A stretch of 5,314 nt of DNA from Chloroflexota bacterium. Lineage in GTDB: Bacteria; Chloroflexota; Anaerolineae; Anaerolineales; Anaerolineaceae. The notes under the pieces are model-generated. The model made no database searches and was not told the origin of the DNA. It saw only the letters and a program-made list of their open reading frames with translations. The stretch's first letter is position 1. Each line of letters starts with the position of its first letter. The translations under genes were made by a program, and so were the position numbers. Positions 1 to 5,190 of the stretch are shown in pieces. The DNA is taken from NCBI GenBank assembly GCA_023406965.1, contig JAEXTI010000403.1:1-5314 (forward strand), read 5' to 3'.

Positions 1-967
1 GGCCCGCGCCGATGAGCTTGCCCAAGATGGCGGCGGCGCAGATGATCAAGAACATCCACAAAGAGCTGAGCGGAAGCTCACCGATATCGACGCGCAAGCC
101 GATGTCAACAAAGAAGATGGGAACGAATAGCCCGTAGGCGAGGACGCCAAAACCTTGCTCAATTCTGCGTTTTTCGACTGTCCGCCCAAACATCATGCCG
201 GCCATAAAGGTACCGGTGATGGCGGCCATTCCGCCCAGCAGTTCGGCGGAAATGCCATAAATCAACATGATGACCAGCGCGAAGGCGATCACCCCCTGGC
301 TGATAGGCAGTTTGGACAGCAAAATGGTAAGTTTCGGCAACACATAAAAGCCGAAGGCGCCGGAGAGGGAAATGAAAGCCACCATTTTTAGCAGGGCGAT
401 GCCAATTTCGCCCAGGCCGCCACCCGAACCGACGGCGCTGAAGGCAGACAGCAACAAAATGACCAGGACGTCATCAAAGACGGCTGCGCCTAGCAATCCC
501 AAGCCCACCCGACTGCGCAAGACCTTGAGTTCCATTAAGGTTTGGGCAGAGATGCTCACACTGGTGGCTCCCAGGGTGAGGCCCAGGAAAGCGGACTGGT
601 TGAGGGGCATGCCGCTGGCGTTCCCGATGAGGATTCCAAAGGTAACGGGAACCAGAACGCCCAAAACGCCCGAATAAGCGGATACGCGGGTGTTTTTGGC
701 CAGTTCGTGGAATTCCAACTCCAGCCCGGCCAAGAACATTAGCATCAAAACGCCCAACTCGGCAAATTCATGCACCACCTCGCCCAGGTGAGAATCGGTC
801 ACAAAGTAGAGGTGAGTCAGGTCGAGCAGGGTGGGACCGAGTAAAACGCCGACCAATAATTCACCGAAGACTGAGGGCTGACCGATGCGGGTGCTCAAAT
901 AGCCGGCAGCTTTGGCAAATAAGATGATAATGGCCATGATGAGGGTCAGTTGGATAAATGGGGACAA
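1..967 (-). CDS. Cation:proton antiporter, CPA2 (Kef/NapA-like) family, C-terminus cut by window edge
   Basis: Integral membrane antiporter that would exchange Na+ or K+ for H+. My translation of the minus strand gives 322 residues without a stop, so the reading runs off the left edge. About eleven hydrophobic segments are visible. Family landmarks are GQPSVFGELLVGVLLGP (29-45), ELGVLMLMFLAGLE (70-83), the TM4 motif TSVSISAQTLMELK (135-148), the ion-binding pair FDDV with D165-D166, PIFFVDIGLRVD (283-294), and GKLIGAG with K317 at the edge. In NapA/GerN-type members the Asp-Asp pair and this lysine are linked to electrogenic exchange; KefB/C-type members have Gln-Asp instead. I start at TTG 967 because GAGAGGG (974-980) lies 6 nt upstream and no ATG or GTG exists between it and the upstream in-frame stop. 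ATG at 935-937 (codon 11) would cut into the first helix. Whether a regulatory TrkA-N domain follows cannot be seen. It is divergent from the mutase operon. Family call is firm; the ion is unknown. Confidence 0.93.
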   Translation of the reverse strand, partial: MSPFIQLTLIMAIIILFAKAAGYLSTRIGQPSVFGELLVGVLLGPTLLDLTHLYFVTDSHLGEVVHEFAELGVLMLMFLAGLELEFHELAKNTRVSAYSGVLGVLVPVTFGILIGNASGMPLNQSAFLGLTLGATSVSISAQTLMELKVLRSRVGLGLLGAAVFDDVLVILLLSAFSAVGSGGGLGEIGIALLKMVAFISLSGAFGFYVLPKLTILLSKLPISQGVIAFALVIMLIYGISAELLGGMAAITGTFMAGMMFGRTVEKRRIEQGFGVLAYGLFVPIFFVDIGLRVDIGELPLSSLWMFLIICAAAILGKLIGAG

Positions 968-973
968 AGCGAG

Positions 974-980
974 CCCTCTC
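974..980 (-). promoter_or_regulatory. Ribosome binding site deciding the TTG start of the antiporter
   Basis: GAGAGGG on the minus strand, 6 nt before TTG at 967-965. It supports a TTG start over the internal ATG ten codons later, which has no comparable purine run in front of it. Confidence 0.65.
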
Positions 981-1017
981 TTTCGATGAAAAGTGGTTTT
1001 TCAGGATATTCATCCAA

Positions 1018-1047
1018 AGTTTACCATATCTTAAATCCATGTTCCAA
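1018..1047 (-). promoter_or_regulatory. Candidate promoter of the antiporter gene
   Basis: On the minus strand TTGGAA (1042-1047) lies 18 nt from TAAACT (1018-1023), and the -10 is preceded by TGG, giving an extended -10 of the form TGnTAnAcT. The start of transcription would fall near 1011, leaving a leader of about 44 nt. Prediction from sequence only. Confidence 0.45.
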
Positions 1048-1058
1048 CTGGGCGGTTT

Positions 1059-1067
1059 TGGTATACT
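1059..1067 (+). promoter_or_regulatory. Candidate extended -10 promoter of the mutase-epimerase operon
   Basis: TGGTATACT contains a TATACT -10 (1062-1067) with the extended TGn element directly in front. No good -35 is visible at 16-18 nt, which extended -10 promoters can tolerate. Transcription would start near 1074, leaving a leader of about 100 nt. The -35 zone would overlap the -35 of the opposing antiporter promoter, so the two could interfere or share a regulator. Confidence 0.45.
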
Positions 1068-1071
1068 GGTA

Positions 1072-1176
1072 GTGCCTTTTCGGTAACTACTCAAACCAAA
1101 GGGGAAAAGGCTCGATTTTCCCATCTTCGGTGAGTAGATATCCTTTTCGGGCCAGTTCCAGAATGAAGGATGGCAC
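1072..1176 (+). promoter_or_regulatory. Structured leader of the mutase operon with competing pairings; no known riboswitch recognised
   Basis: Complementary segments visible here: GCCTTTT (1074-1080) with AAAAGGC (1105-1111); GGGAAAA (1102-1108) with TTTTCCC (1116-1122), loop of 7 nt; CTACTC (1087-1092) with GAGTAG (1132-1137); and GTGCC (1072-1076) with GGCAC (1172-1176), which touches the start codon. The first two share 1105-1108 and exclude each other, and a second copy of CCTTTTCGG (1142-1150) could also pair with AAAAGG (1105-1110). The Shine-Dalgarno AAGGA is at 1166-1170. I see no cobalamin B12-box, so a control role is inference from pairing alone. Chance complementarity in A/T runs is a real alternative. 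Confidence 0.3.
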
Positions 1177-2826
1177 ATGAGCATACAAGACGAGCAGCAT
1201 CGCTGGGAAGAGAAAATTTTGAAACCTCTTCTCAACAAATTCCCTGAGCGGAAGAGCGAATTTGTGACTTCATCCAATATCCCCGTGCCGCGGCTCTTGG
1301 CGGGCAAGGATTTGGACTACGAAAAGGACCTGGGCTTTCCAGGCCTGTACCCGTTTACCCGTGGGGTGCAGCCGACGATGTACCGCGGGCGCTTCTGGAC
1401 CATGCGCCAGTACGCGGGCTTTGCCTCGGCTGAGGAATCCAATCAGCGATACCGCTATTTATTGCAGCAAGGACAAACCGGGCTCTCCGTGGCCTTTGAC
1501 CTGCCCACCCAAATCGGTTACGACGCCGACGATTCTATGTCGATGGGTGAGGTAGGCAAGGTGGGCGTGTCCATCTCGTCGCTGGCAGACATGGAGATCC
1601 TTTTCCGGGAAATCCCCCTGGATAAAGTGTCGACCAGTATGACCATTAACGCCCCAGCGGCGGTGTTGCTGGCTATGTATATCGCGGTAGCCCGGCGGCA
1701 GGGTGTGGAACCGGGCAAGCTGCGCGGCACCATTCAGAACGATATCCTCAAAGAGTATGTGGCGCGGGGAACTTACATCTTCCCACCCGCGCCCTCGATG
1801 CGCCTGATTACCGATATCTTCGCCTATTGCGCCAAAAACGTGCCTAATTGGAATACGATCTCCATCTCGGGGTACCACATCCGCGAGGCGGGCTCCACGG
1901 CCGTGCAAGAAGTGGCCTTTACCCTGGCGAACGCGATTGCCTACGTGCAGGCGGCGCTGGATGCGGGGCTGAAGGTGGATGAATTCGCCTCTCAGTTGTC
2001 CTTCTTCTTCAATGCGCACAATAACTTTTTTGAAGAGACGGCCAAGTTCAGGGCGGCGCGGCGCCTGTGGGCTGAGATCATGTGTGAGCGTTTCCAGGCA
2101 GCGGATCCAAAATCCTGGATGCTACGCTTCCACACGCAAACAGCCGGAAGCACGCTGACGGCACAGCAGCCCGAGAACAACATTGTGCGGGTAACGCTGC
2201 AAGCCCTGGCTGCGGTGCTGGGCGGGACGCAATCGCTGCACACGAACAGCATGGACGAGGCCCTGTGGCTGCCCACCGAGAAGTCGGTGCGGGTGGCTCT
2301 GCGCACCCAGCAGATCATCGCTTACGAATCGGGTGCAGCGGACTCAATTGATCCGTTAGCGGGCTCTTATCTGGTGGAATACCTGACCGATGAGATTGTG
2401 AGCCGGGCGCGGGAATATATTGCCAAAATCGATGAGTTGGGCGGCGCGCGACAGGCCATTGAAAAAGGTTACATGCAGAGCGAGATTCAGAGCGCCGCTT
2501 ATCATTATCAGAGGGCGGTTGAACGGAAAGACCAGGTGGTGGTGGGCGTCAACGCCTTGCAGGTGGATGAAAGCCTGACGCTGGAGCGGCTCAAGGTGGA
2601 CCCGTCCATTGAACAGGGTCAACGCGCGCGCCTGGCACAATTGCGGGCTGGGCGTGACGCGGCCAAGGCAGCCGAATTGCTGGCGCGGCTGGAGACTGCT
2701 TCCAAAGGCAGCGAGAATCTCATGCCGCTGTTGGTGGAATGTGTTGAAAACGACTTAACCCTGGGCGAGGTGTGCGGCGTGCTGCGCAAAACCTGGGGCG
2801 AATACCAGCCTCCGGCCTGGTTATAA
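1177..2826 (+). CDS. Methylmalonyl-CoA mutase alpha (large) subunit, lacking the B12-binding domain
   Basis: Catalytic TIM-barrel chain of the adenosylcobalamin-dependent mutase that interconverts (R)-methylmalonyl-CoA and succinyl-CoA in the cytoplasm. The 549 residues match the two-subunit archaeal/bacterial form; the C-terminus has no DxHxxG cobalamin motif, so a separate small subunit of about 130-140 residues is needed and is not in this window. Substrate residues fit methylmalonyl-CoA: Y79 and R197 match Propionibacterium Tyr89 and Arg207 (isobutyryl-CoA mutase has Phe/Gln, 2-hydroxyisobutyryl-CoA mutase Ile/Gln), and T67, R72, R77, Q187 and H234 match Thr77, Arg82, Arg87, Gln197 and His244. 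Signatures include WTMRQYAGF (74-82), [11 protein letters not shown] (184-194), [12 protein letters not shown] (229-240) and [20 protein letters not shown] (316-335). ATG 1177 has AAGGA 6 nt upstream and no alternative start before the in-frame stop at 1135. It forms an operon with the epimerase 28 nt downstream. Databases often label such genes mcmA1 or mut. Confidence 0.96.
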   Translation: MSIQDEQHRWEEKILKPLLNKFPERKSEFVTSSNIPVPRLLAGKDLDYEKDLGFPGLYPFTRGVQPTMYRGRFWTMRQYAGFASAEESNQRYRYLLQQGQTGLSVAFDLPTQIGYDADDSMSMGEVGKVGVSISSLADMEILFREIPLDKVSTSMTINAPAAVLLAMYIAVARRQGVEPGKLRGTIQNDILKEYVARGTYIFPPAPSMRLITDIFAYCAKNVPNWNTISISGYHIREAGSTAVQEVAFTLANAIAYVQAALDAGLKVDEFASQLSFFFNAHNNFFEETAKFRAARRLWAEIMCERFQAADPKSWMLRFHTQTAGSTLTAQQPENNIVRVTLQALAAVLGGTQSLHTNSMDEALWLPTEKSVRVALRTQQIIAYESGAADSIDPLAGSYLVEYLTDEIVSRAREYIAKIDELGGARQAIEKGYMQSEIQSAAYHYQRAVERKDQVVVGVNALQVDESLTLERLKVDPSIEQGQRARLAQLRAGRDAAKAAELLARLETASKGSENLMPLLVECVENDLTLGEVCGVLRKTWGEYQPPAWL

Positions 2827-2845
2827 CCTGGATTATGCAAATAAT

Positions 2846-2849
2846 GGAG
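2846..2849 (+). promoter_or_regulatory. Ribosome binding site of the epimerase
   Basis: GGAG located 5 nt before ATG 2855 in the 28-nt gap after the mutase stop. No promoter or terminator fits in this gap, which supports co-transcription with the mutase. Confidence 0.6.
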
Positions 2850-2854
2850 CAATA

Positions 2855-3259
2855 ATGGCTGAGATCAAAAAAATCAATCACGTTGCGGTAGTGGTGTCCG
2901 ATATTGATCAGGCGCTGGGCTTTTGGCAAGATGCGCTAGGGCTGCATTTGCATCATGTCGAAGAGGTGCCCAGCCAGAAGGCCGTGGTGGCTTTTCTGCC
3001 GGTTGGCGACAGCGAGGTGGAGCTGGTCAAGCCGACCACCGACGATTCCGGCCTGGCTAAATTCCTGGCTGAGAAAGGCGGCGGAATGCACCATTTGTGC
3101 ATTGAGGTGGATGACATCGATGCCAAGCTGGTGGAGCTGAAAGCGAAGGGCGTGCGCTTGATTAATGAGACCGCGCAAGAACTGCCAGGACGCAAGATGG
3201 CTTTCGTGCACCCCAAGAGCACGGGCGGGGTGCTGGTGGAGTTGTACCAGATCATCTAG
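2855..3259 (+). CDS. mce: Methylmalonyl-CoA epimerase (VOC superfamily)
   Basis: Metal-dependent epimerase converting (S)-methylmalonyl-CoA, the product of propionyl-CoA carboxylase, into the (R)-isomer used by the mutase. The 134 residues are the usual length and show the two paired beta-alpha-beta-beta-beta modules of the vicinal oxygen chelate fold. Metal ligand candidates are H9 (INHVAVVV), E56 (SEVELVKP), H79 or H80 (GGGMHHLCIEVDDI) and E129 (GGVLVELYQ), one at each expected strand. The first module covers about residues 4-60 and the second 76-134. Conserved stretches such as DIDQALGFWQDALGL (17-31) and KGVRLINETAQELPG (98-112) fit mce rather than glyoxalase I or a dioxygenase, and the adjacent mutase makes this assignment strong. 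The start ATG follows a GGAG site. The gene is the last of the pair and is followed by a hairpin with a T run. Confidence 0.94.
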   Translation: MAEIKKINHVAVVVSDIDQALGFWQDALGLHLHHVEEVPSQKAVVAFLPVGDSEVELVKPTTDDSGLAKFLAEKGGGMHHLCIEVDDIDAKLVELKAKGVRLINETAQELPGRKMAFVHPKSTGGVLVELYQII

Positions 3260-3301
3260 TTCGCCGGGTAGATACAGTAATCCCATAGCAAGGTTGTACA
3301 G

Positions 3302-3337
3302 TCGTACCATATTTTTAAAGGATATGGTACGATTTTT
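3302..3337 (+). terminator. Rho-independent terminator (or attenuator) after the epimerase
   Basis: TCGTACCATAT (3302-3312) and ATATGGTACGA (3322-3332) form a perfect 11-bp stem with a 9-nt loop, followed by TTTTT (3333-3337). On the minus strand no T run follows, so it acts on plus-strand transcripts. It ends only 13 nt before the reductase start, leaving no room for a promoter after it. It may therefore be a leaky terminator, or an operator or attenuator for the reductase gene. Confidence 0.7.
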
Positions 3338-3341
3338 AATG

Positions 3342-3347
3342 AGGTGA
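3342..3347 (+). promoter_or_regulatory. Ribosome binding site of the membrane reductase
   Basis: AGGTGA, within GAGGTGA, lies a few nucleotides before ATG 3351 and selects this start. The site lies immediately after the T run of the preceding hairpin, so hairpin formation should not hide it. Confidence 0.6.
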
Positions 3348-3350
3348 AGA

Positions 3351-4682
3351 ATGAAGCTTCGGCGAACTATACAGGCGGTTTTTTGGATATTGATTTACCT
3401 GGGGTTGACCCTGGCGCCCTTGTTCTTCATGCTGGCCGGGCCGAGGCCGGAAGGGCGGGAGTTTTGGCGGGAACTCTCGGTAGCACTGGGATTTTGCGGC
3501 CTGGCGATTATGGCCCTGCAGTTCGCACTCACGGCTCGTTTCAAGACGGTGAAAGCTCCCTACGGTAGCGATATCGTCTATTACTTCCATAAGCAGATTT
3601 CGCTGGTGGCTTTTGTGCTCGTCCTGGCCCACCCGCTCATGTTGTTCCTGTTCGACCCCCAAACCCTGCGCTTGCTAAATGTGTTTGAGGCTCCCTGGCG
3701 GGCTCGCGCGGCGGTCACTGCTACGCTGGCCTTGATCGCGCTGGTGGTCATATCGGTGTGGCGCAAGAAGTTGAAGATCGAATATAACCGCTGGCGGATC
3801 TGGCATGGTTTGCTGGCGACCGCGGCAGTTGCCCTGGCAATGGTGCATATCACCCTGGTGGGGCATTATGTGGACGGCACGCTCAAGCGGCTGTTGTGGG
3901 TGGGCTATGGAGTGTTCTTTGTGGGTATGCTGGCCTGGGTGAGGTTGATTAAACCGTTAATTCTGCTACGCAGGCCGTGGGAAGTGGTTTCTGTGACCGG
4001 ACAGCCGGGCAATTCCTGGTCGCTGCGCTTGAAACCGGTTGGGCACAAGGGCTTCCGGTTCCAACCAGGTCAGTTCGCCTGGATCACGGCCTGGAATTCG
4101 CCTTTCACCGATAGCGAGCATCCTTTCTCGTTATCTTCCAGCGCTGAAGATCGTGAAACGATCGAATTCACGATTAAAGAACTGGGTGATTTCACCAGCA
4201 CGATCAAAGACATGCAGCCCGGGCAGCGGGTCTATGTGGATGGGGCATATGGCTCGTTTAGCGTGGACCGGCACGATCACGCCAGCAACTTTGTGTTTGT
4301 GGCCGGGGGAATTGGTATCACGCCAGTTTTGAGCATGTTGCGCACCCTGGCCGACCGCGGCGACCGGCGAAAATTGATCTTGCTCTACGCCAATAAAACC
4401 CGCGAATCGGTGGCGTTTTACGATGAATTGGAGGCGTTGAAGCAGCGCCTGGATTTACAAGTAGTTCATGTGTTGGAAAACCCGCCGGAAGGGTGGACGG
4501 GCGAACGCGGTTTTATCAACCGGGCCATGCTGGATCGCTATTTGCCGGAGAACAGGGCGCGGAACGCCACCGAGATATTTATATGCGGGCCCAAACCGAT
4601 GATGGATGCCGTTGAGAAAGCCCTGGTGGATGCGGGGGTGTTCCTGGGAGACTTCCACTCTGAGCGTTTCGATATGGTGTAA
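3351..4682 (+). CDS. Membrane heme-flavin reductase, ferric reductase / NADPH oxidase superfamily
   Basis: Predicted transmembrane electron carrier passing electrons from cytosolic NAD(P)H through FAD and two hemes b to the far side of the membrane. The 443 residues show six hydrophobic spans (about 9-30, 40-60, 82-101, 118-137, 150-170, 180-204). Heme-ligand candidates sit in two helices with identical spacing: H80/H94 and H152/H166, each 13 residues apart, as in FRE and bacterial NOX (SpNOX-like) proteins. The FAD domain (about 205-310) has HPFSLSS (257-263). The NAD(P)H domain has VAGGIGITP (317-325) and ICGPKPMM (411-418). The chain ends HSERFDMV, with F440 as the possible flavin-shielding aromatic residue. 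The electron acceptor (Fe3+, O2, quinone or a partner protein) cannot be decided from sequence. The gene has its own Shine-Dalgarno after a hairpin, and a 31-codon membrane ORF follows its stop after 9 nt. Domain assignment is firm, physiological role unknown. Confidence 0.92.
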   Translation: MKLRRTIQAVFWILIYLGLTLAPLFFMLAGPRPEGREFWRELSVALGFCGLAIMALQFALTARFKTVKAPYGSDIVYYFHKQISLVAFVLVLAHPLMLFLFDPQTLRLLNVFEAPWRARAAVTATLALIALVVISVWRKKLKIEYNRWRIWHGLLATAAVALAMVHITLVGHYVDGTLKRLLWVGYGVFFVGMLAWVRLIKPLILLRRPWEVVSVTGQPGNSWSLRLKPVGHKGFRFQPGQFAWITAWNSPFTDSEHPFSLSSSAEDRETIEFTIKELGDFTSTIKDMQPGQRVYVDGAYGSFSVDRHDHASNFVFVAGGIGITPVLSMLRTLADRGDRRKLILLYANKTRESVAFYDELEALKQRLDLQVVHVLENPPEGWTGERGFINRAMLDRYLPENRARNATEIFICGPKPMMDAVEKALVDAGVFLGDFHSERFDMV

Positions 4683-4691
4683 GGAGGGAAA

Positions 4692-4787
4692 ATGCGTTTG
4701 CGATTTGCGAATTGGCTGGCAATTGGAATTGGCGTCGCGGTGGTTGCGCTGGCAATTATTTTTGCCTGGTTACAGAGCGGAGGCTAA
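4692..4787 (+). CDS. Small single-span membrane protein of 31 residues, function unknown
   Basis: Not recognised. ATG 4692 is preceded by AAGGAGGG (4681-4688), nearly the full anti-Shine-Dalgarno complement, which begins inside the reductase stop codon. The product has a short basic start (R2, R4), one continuous hydrophobic helix at residues 8-26 (WLAIGIGVAVVALAIIFAW) and a tiny polar end QSGG. The positive-inside rule predicts N-terminus in, C-terminus out. A 9-nt gap and this ribosome binding site suggest translation coupled to the reductase, so a role as subunit or stabiliser of it is a reasonable inference, like other one-span accessory peptides of heme-containing membrane complexes. The gene is below usual length cutoffs and would be missed by most annotation. 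The alternative is a non-functional ORF, but the coincidence of strong ribosome site and clean transmembrane helix argues against that. Confidence 0.72.
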   Translation: MRLRFANWLAIGIGVAVVALAIIFAWLQSGG

Positions 4788-4829
4788 TACCGGTCGCCGG
4801 GTCGGCTTAGTTTCACTGCGCTTTTGTGC

Positions 4830-4862
4830 TTGCAGTATGCAAAATTAAATTGTGTATATAAT
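4830..4862 (+). promoter_or_regulatory. Promoter of the 54-residue membrane protein, with an overlapping short palindrome
   Basis: A consensus -10 TATAAT lies at 4857-4862. The best -35, TTGCAG (4830-4835), is 21 nt away, longer than ideal. The palindrome TTGCA-gta-TGCAA (4830-4842) covers the -35 zone and might be an operator or replace the -35 as an activator site. Transcription would start near 4869, giving a leader of about 42 nt. The flanking sequence is clearly more A/T-rich than the genes. Confidence 0.55.
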
Positions 4863-4910
4863 GAATATGGAGCAGTAAAAATTCCTATTCACTATATAAG
4901 GGAGAGAATT

Positions 4911-5075
4911 ATGAAACTGAGTGCACCTAAGAATATAACGTTCTACATCGCTGTTGGGCTGGCCGTTATCGCATTGATTGGCTTTTTTGTGGCGGCCATG
5001 ACCCCGTTTGCCCCCTGGCTGATGCTGGTTGCGTTCGTGGTGCTGGCTGCCGGGAACTTGTTGGAAGGTCTATAA
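4911..5075 (+). CDS. Small two-span membrane protein of 54 residues, function unknown
   Basis: Hypothetical integral membrane protein. I start at ATG 4911 because AGGGAGAG (4899-4906) lies a few nucleotides upstream and the codons become hydrophobic from here. An in-frame ATG at 4824 would add 29 residues of unlike composition and would place the TATAAT box inside the coding region. The protein starts MKLSAPKNITFY, then has helix 1 (about 9-30), a turn with prolines TPFAP (31-35) and helix 2 (about 34-51, containing GN at 48-49), ending LLEGL. This is a helical hairpin with both ends probably inside. It has its own promoter and a hairpin after the stop, so it looks monocistronic. I recall similar short two-helix hypothetical proteins in Chloroflexota genomes, but this is unverified memory. 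No function is assigned. Confidence 0.8.
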   Translation: MKLSAPKNITFYIAVGLAVIALIGFFVAAMTPFAPWLMLVAFVVLAAGNLLEGL

Positions 5076-5082
5076 ACACTTT

Positions 5083-5113
5083 TGCTACTCTTGTGCGGGC
5101 TTTTTGAGTAGCA
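5083..5113 (+). terminator. Weak hairpin after the 54-residue gene, possible terminator
   Basis: TGCTACTC (5083-5090) and GAGTAGCA (5106-5113) form a perfect 8-bp stem with a 15-nt loop, starting 8 nt after the stop codon. Only CTATTTT follows, not a clean T run, so termination may depend on the stronger repeat next to it. Confidence 0.45.
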
Positions 5114-5119
5114 CTATTT

Positions 5120-5190
5120 TACAAAAATTGAGGGTGTGTCTTGACTGCTGTGTGCTCCAGGCAGTTGGGATGCTACCCTCAATTTTTGTA
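5120..5190. terminator. Perfect 16-bp inverted repeat, possible bidirectional terminator
   Basis: TACAAAAATTGAGGGT (5120-5135) and its exact reverse complement (5175-5190) flank a 39-nt spacer. In both directions the strand reads an A run, a G/C-richer stem and a T run after it, the symmetry of a bidirectional terminator. The spacer contains its own short stem, ACTGC (5144-5148) with GCAGT (5161-5165). The long loop is unusual for a terminator. Alternatives are a small structured RNA or the inverted ends of a tiny non-autonomous element; I see no target-site duplication around it. Confidence 0.5.

Noticed and set aside
372..742. Plus-strand open frames opposite the antiporter
   Set aside because: They are antisense shadows of a clear membrane transporter with conserved motifs; their translations are low in complexity and unlike any family.
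1072..1176. Cobalamin riboswitch ahead of the B12-dependent mutase
   Set aside because: The leader is too short for the classical aptamer and I find no B12 box; only generic complementary segments are present.
1163..1180. Five-codon upstream ORF whose TGA overlaps the mutase ATG
   Set aside because: It contains the mutase ribosome site itself and has none of its own, so the overlap is most likely chance.
861..1307. Minus-strand open frame of 148 codons overlapping both the antiporter start and the mutase start
   Set aside because: It overlaps two well-supported genes in other frames, has no family resemblance and no ribosome site.
1459..2019. Minus-strand open frame of 186 codons inside the mutase
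   Set aside because: It is antisense to highly conserved active-site coding sequence and has no recognisable domain.
4789..4801. CCGG-tcg-CCGG hairpin after the 31-codon ORF as a terminator
   Set aside because: Only 4 bp with no T run directly after it; too weak to call.
4606..4848. Plus-strand 80-codon frame spanning the reductase end and the gap
   Set aside because: It starts inside the reductase in another frame and competes with the 31-codon ORF, which has the ribosome site and a proper membrane helix.
4824..4910. Upstream in-frame ATG extending the 54-residue protein to 83 residues
   Set aside because: The extension has no ribosome site, unlike composition and would include the TATAAT box; ATG 4911 has AGGGAGAG upstream.
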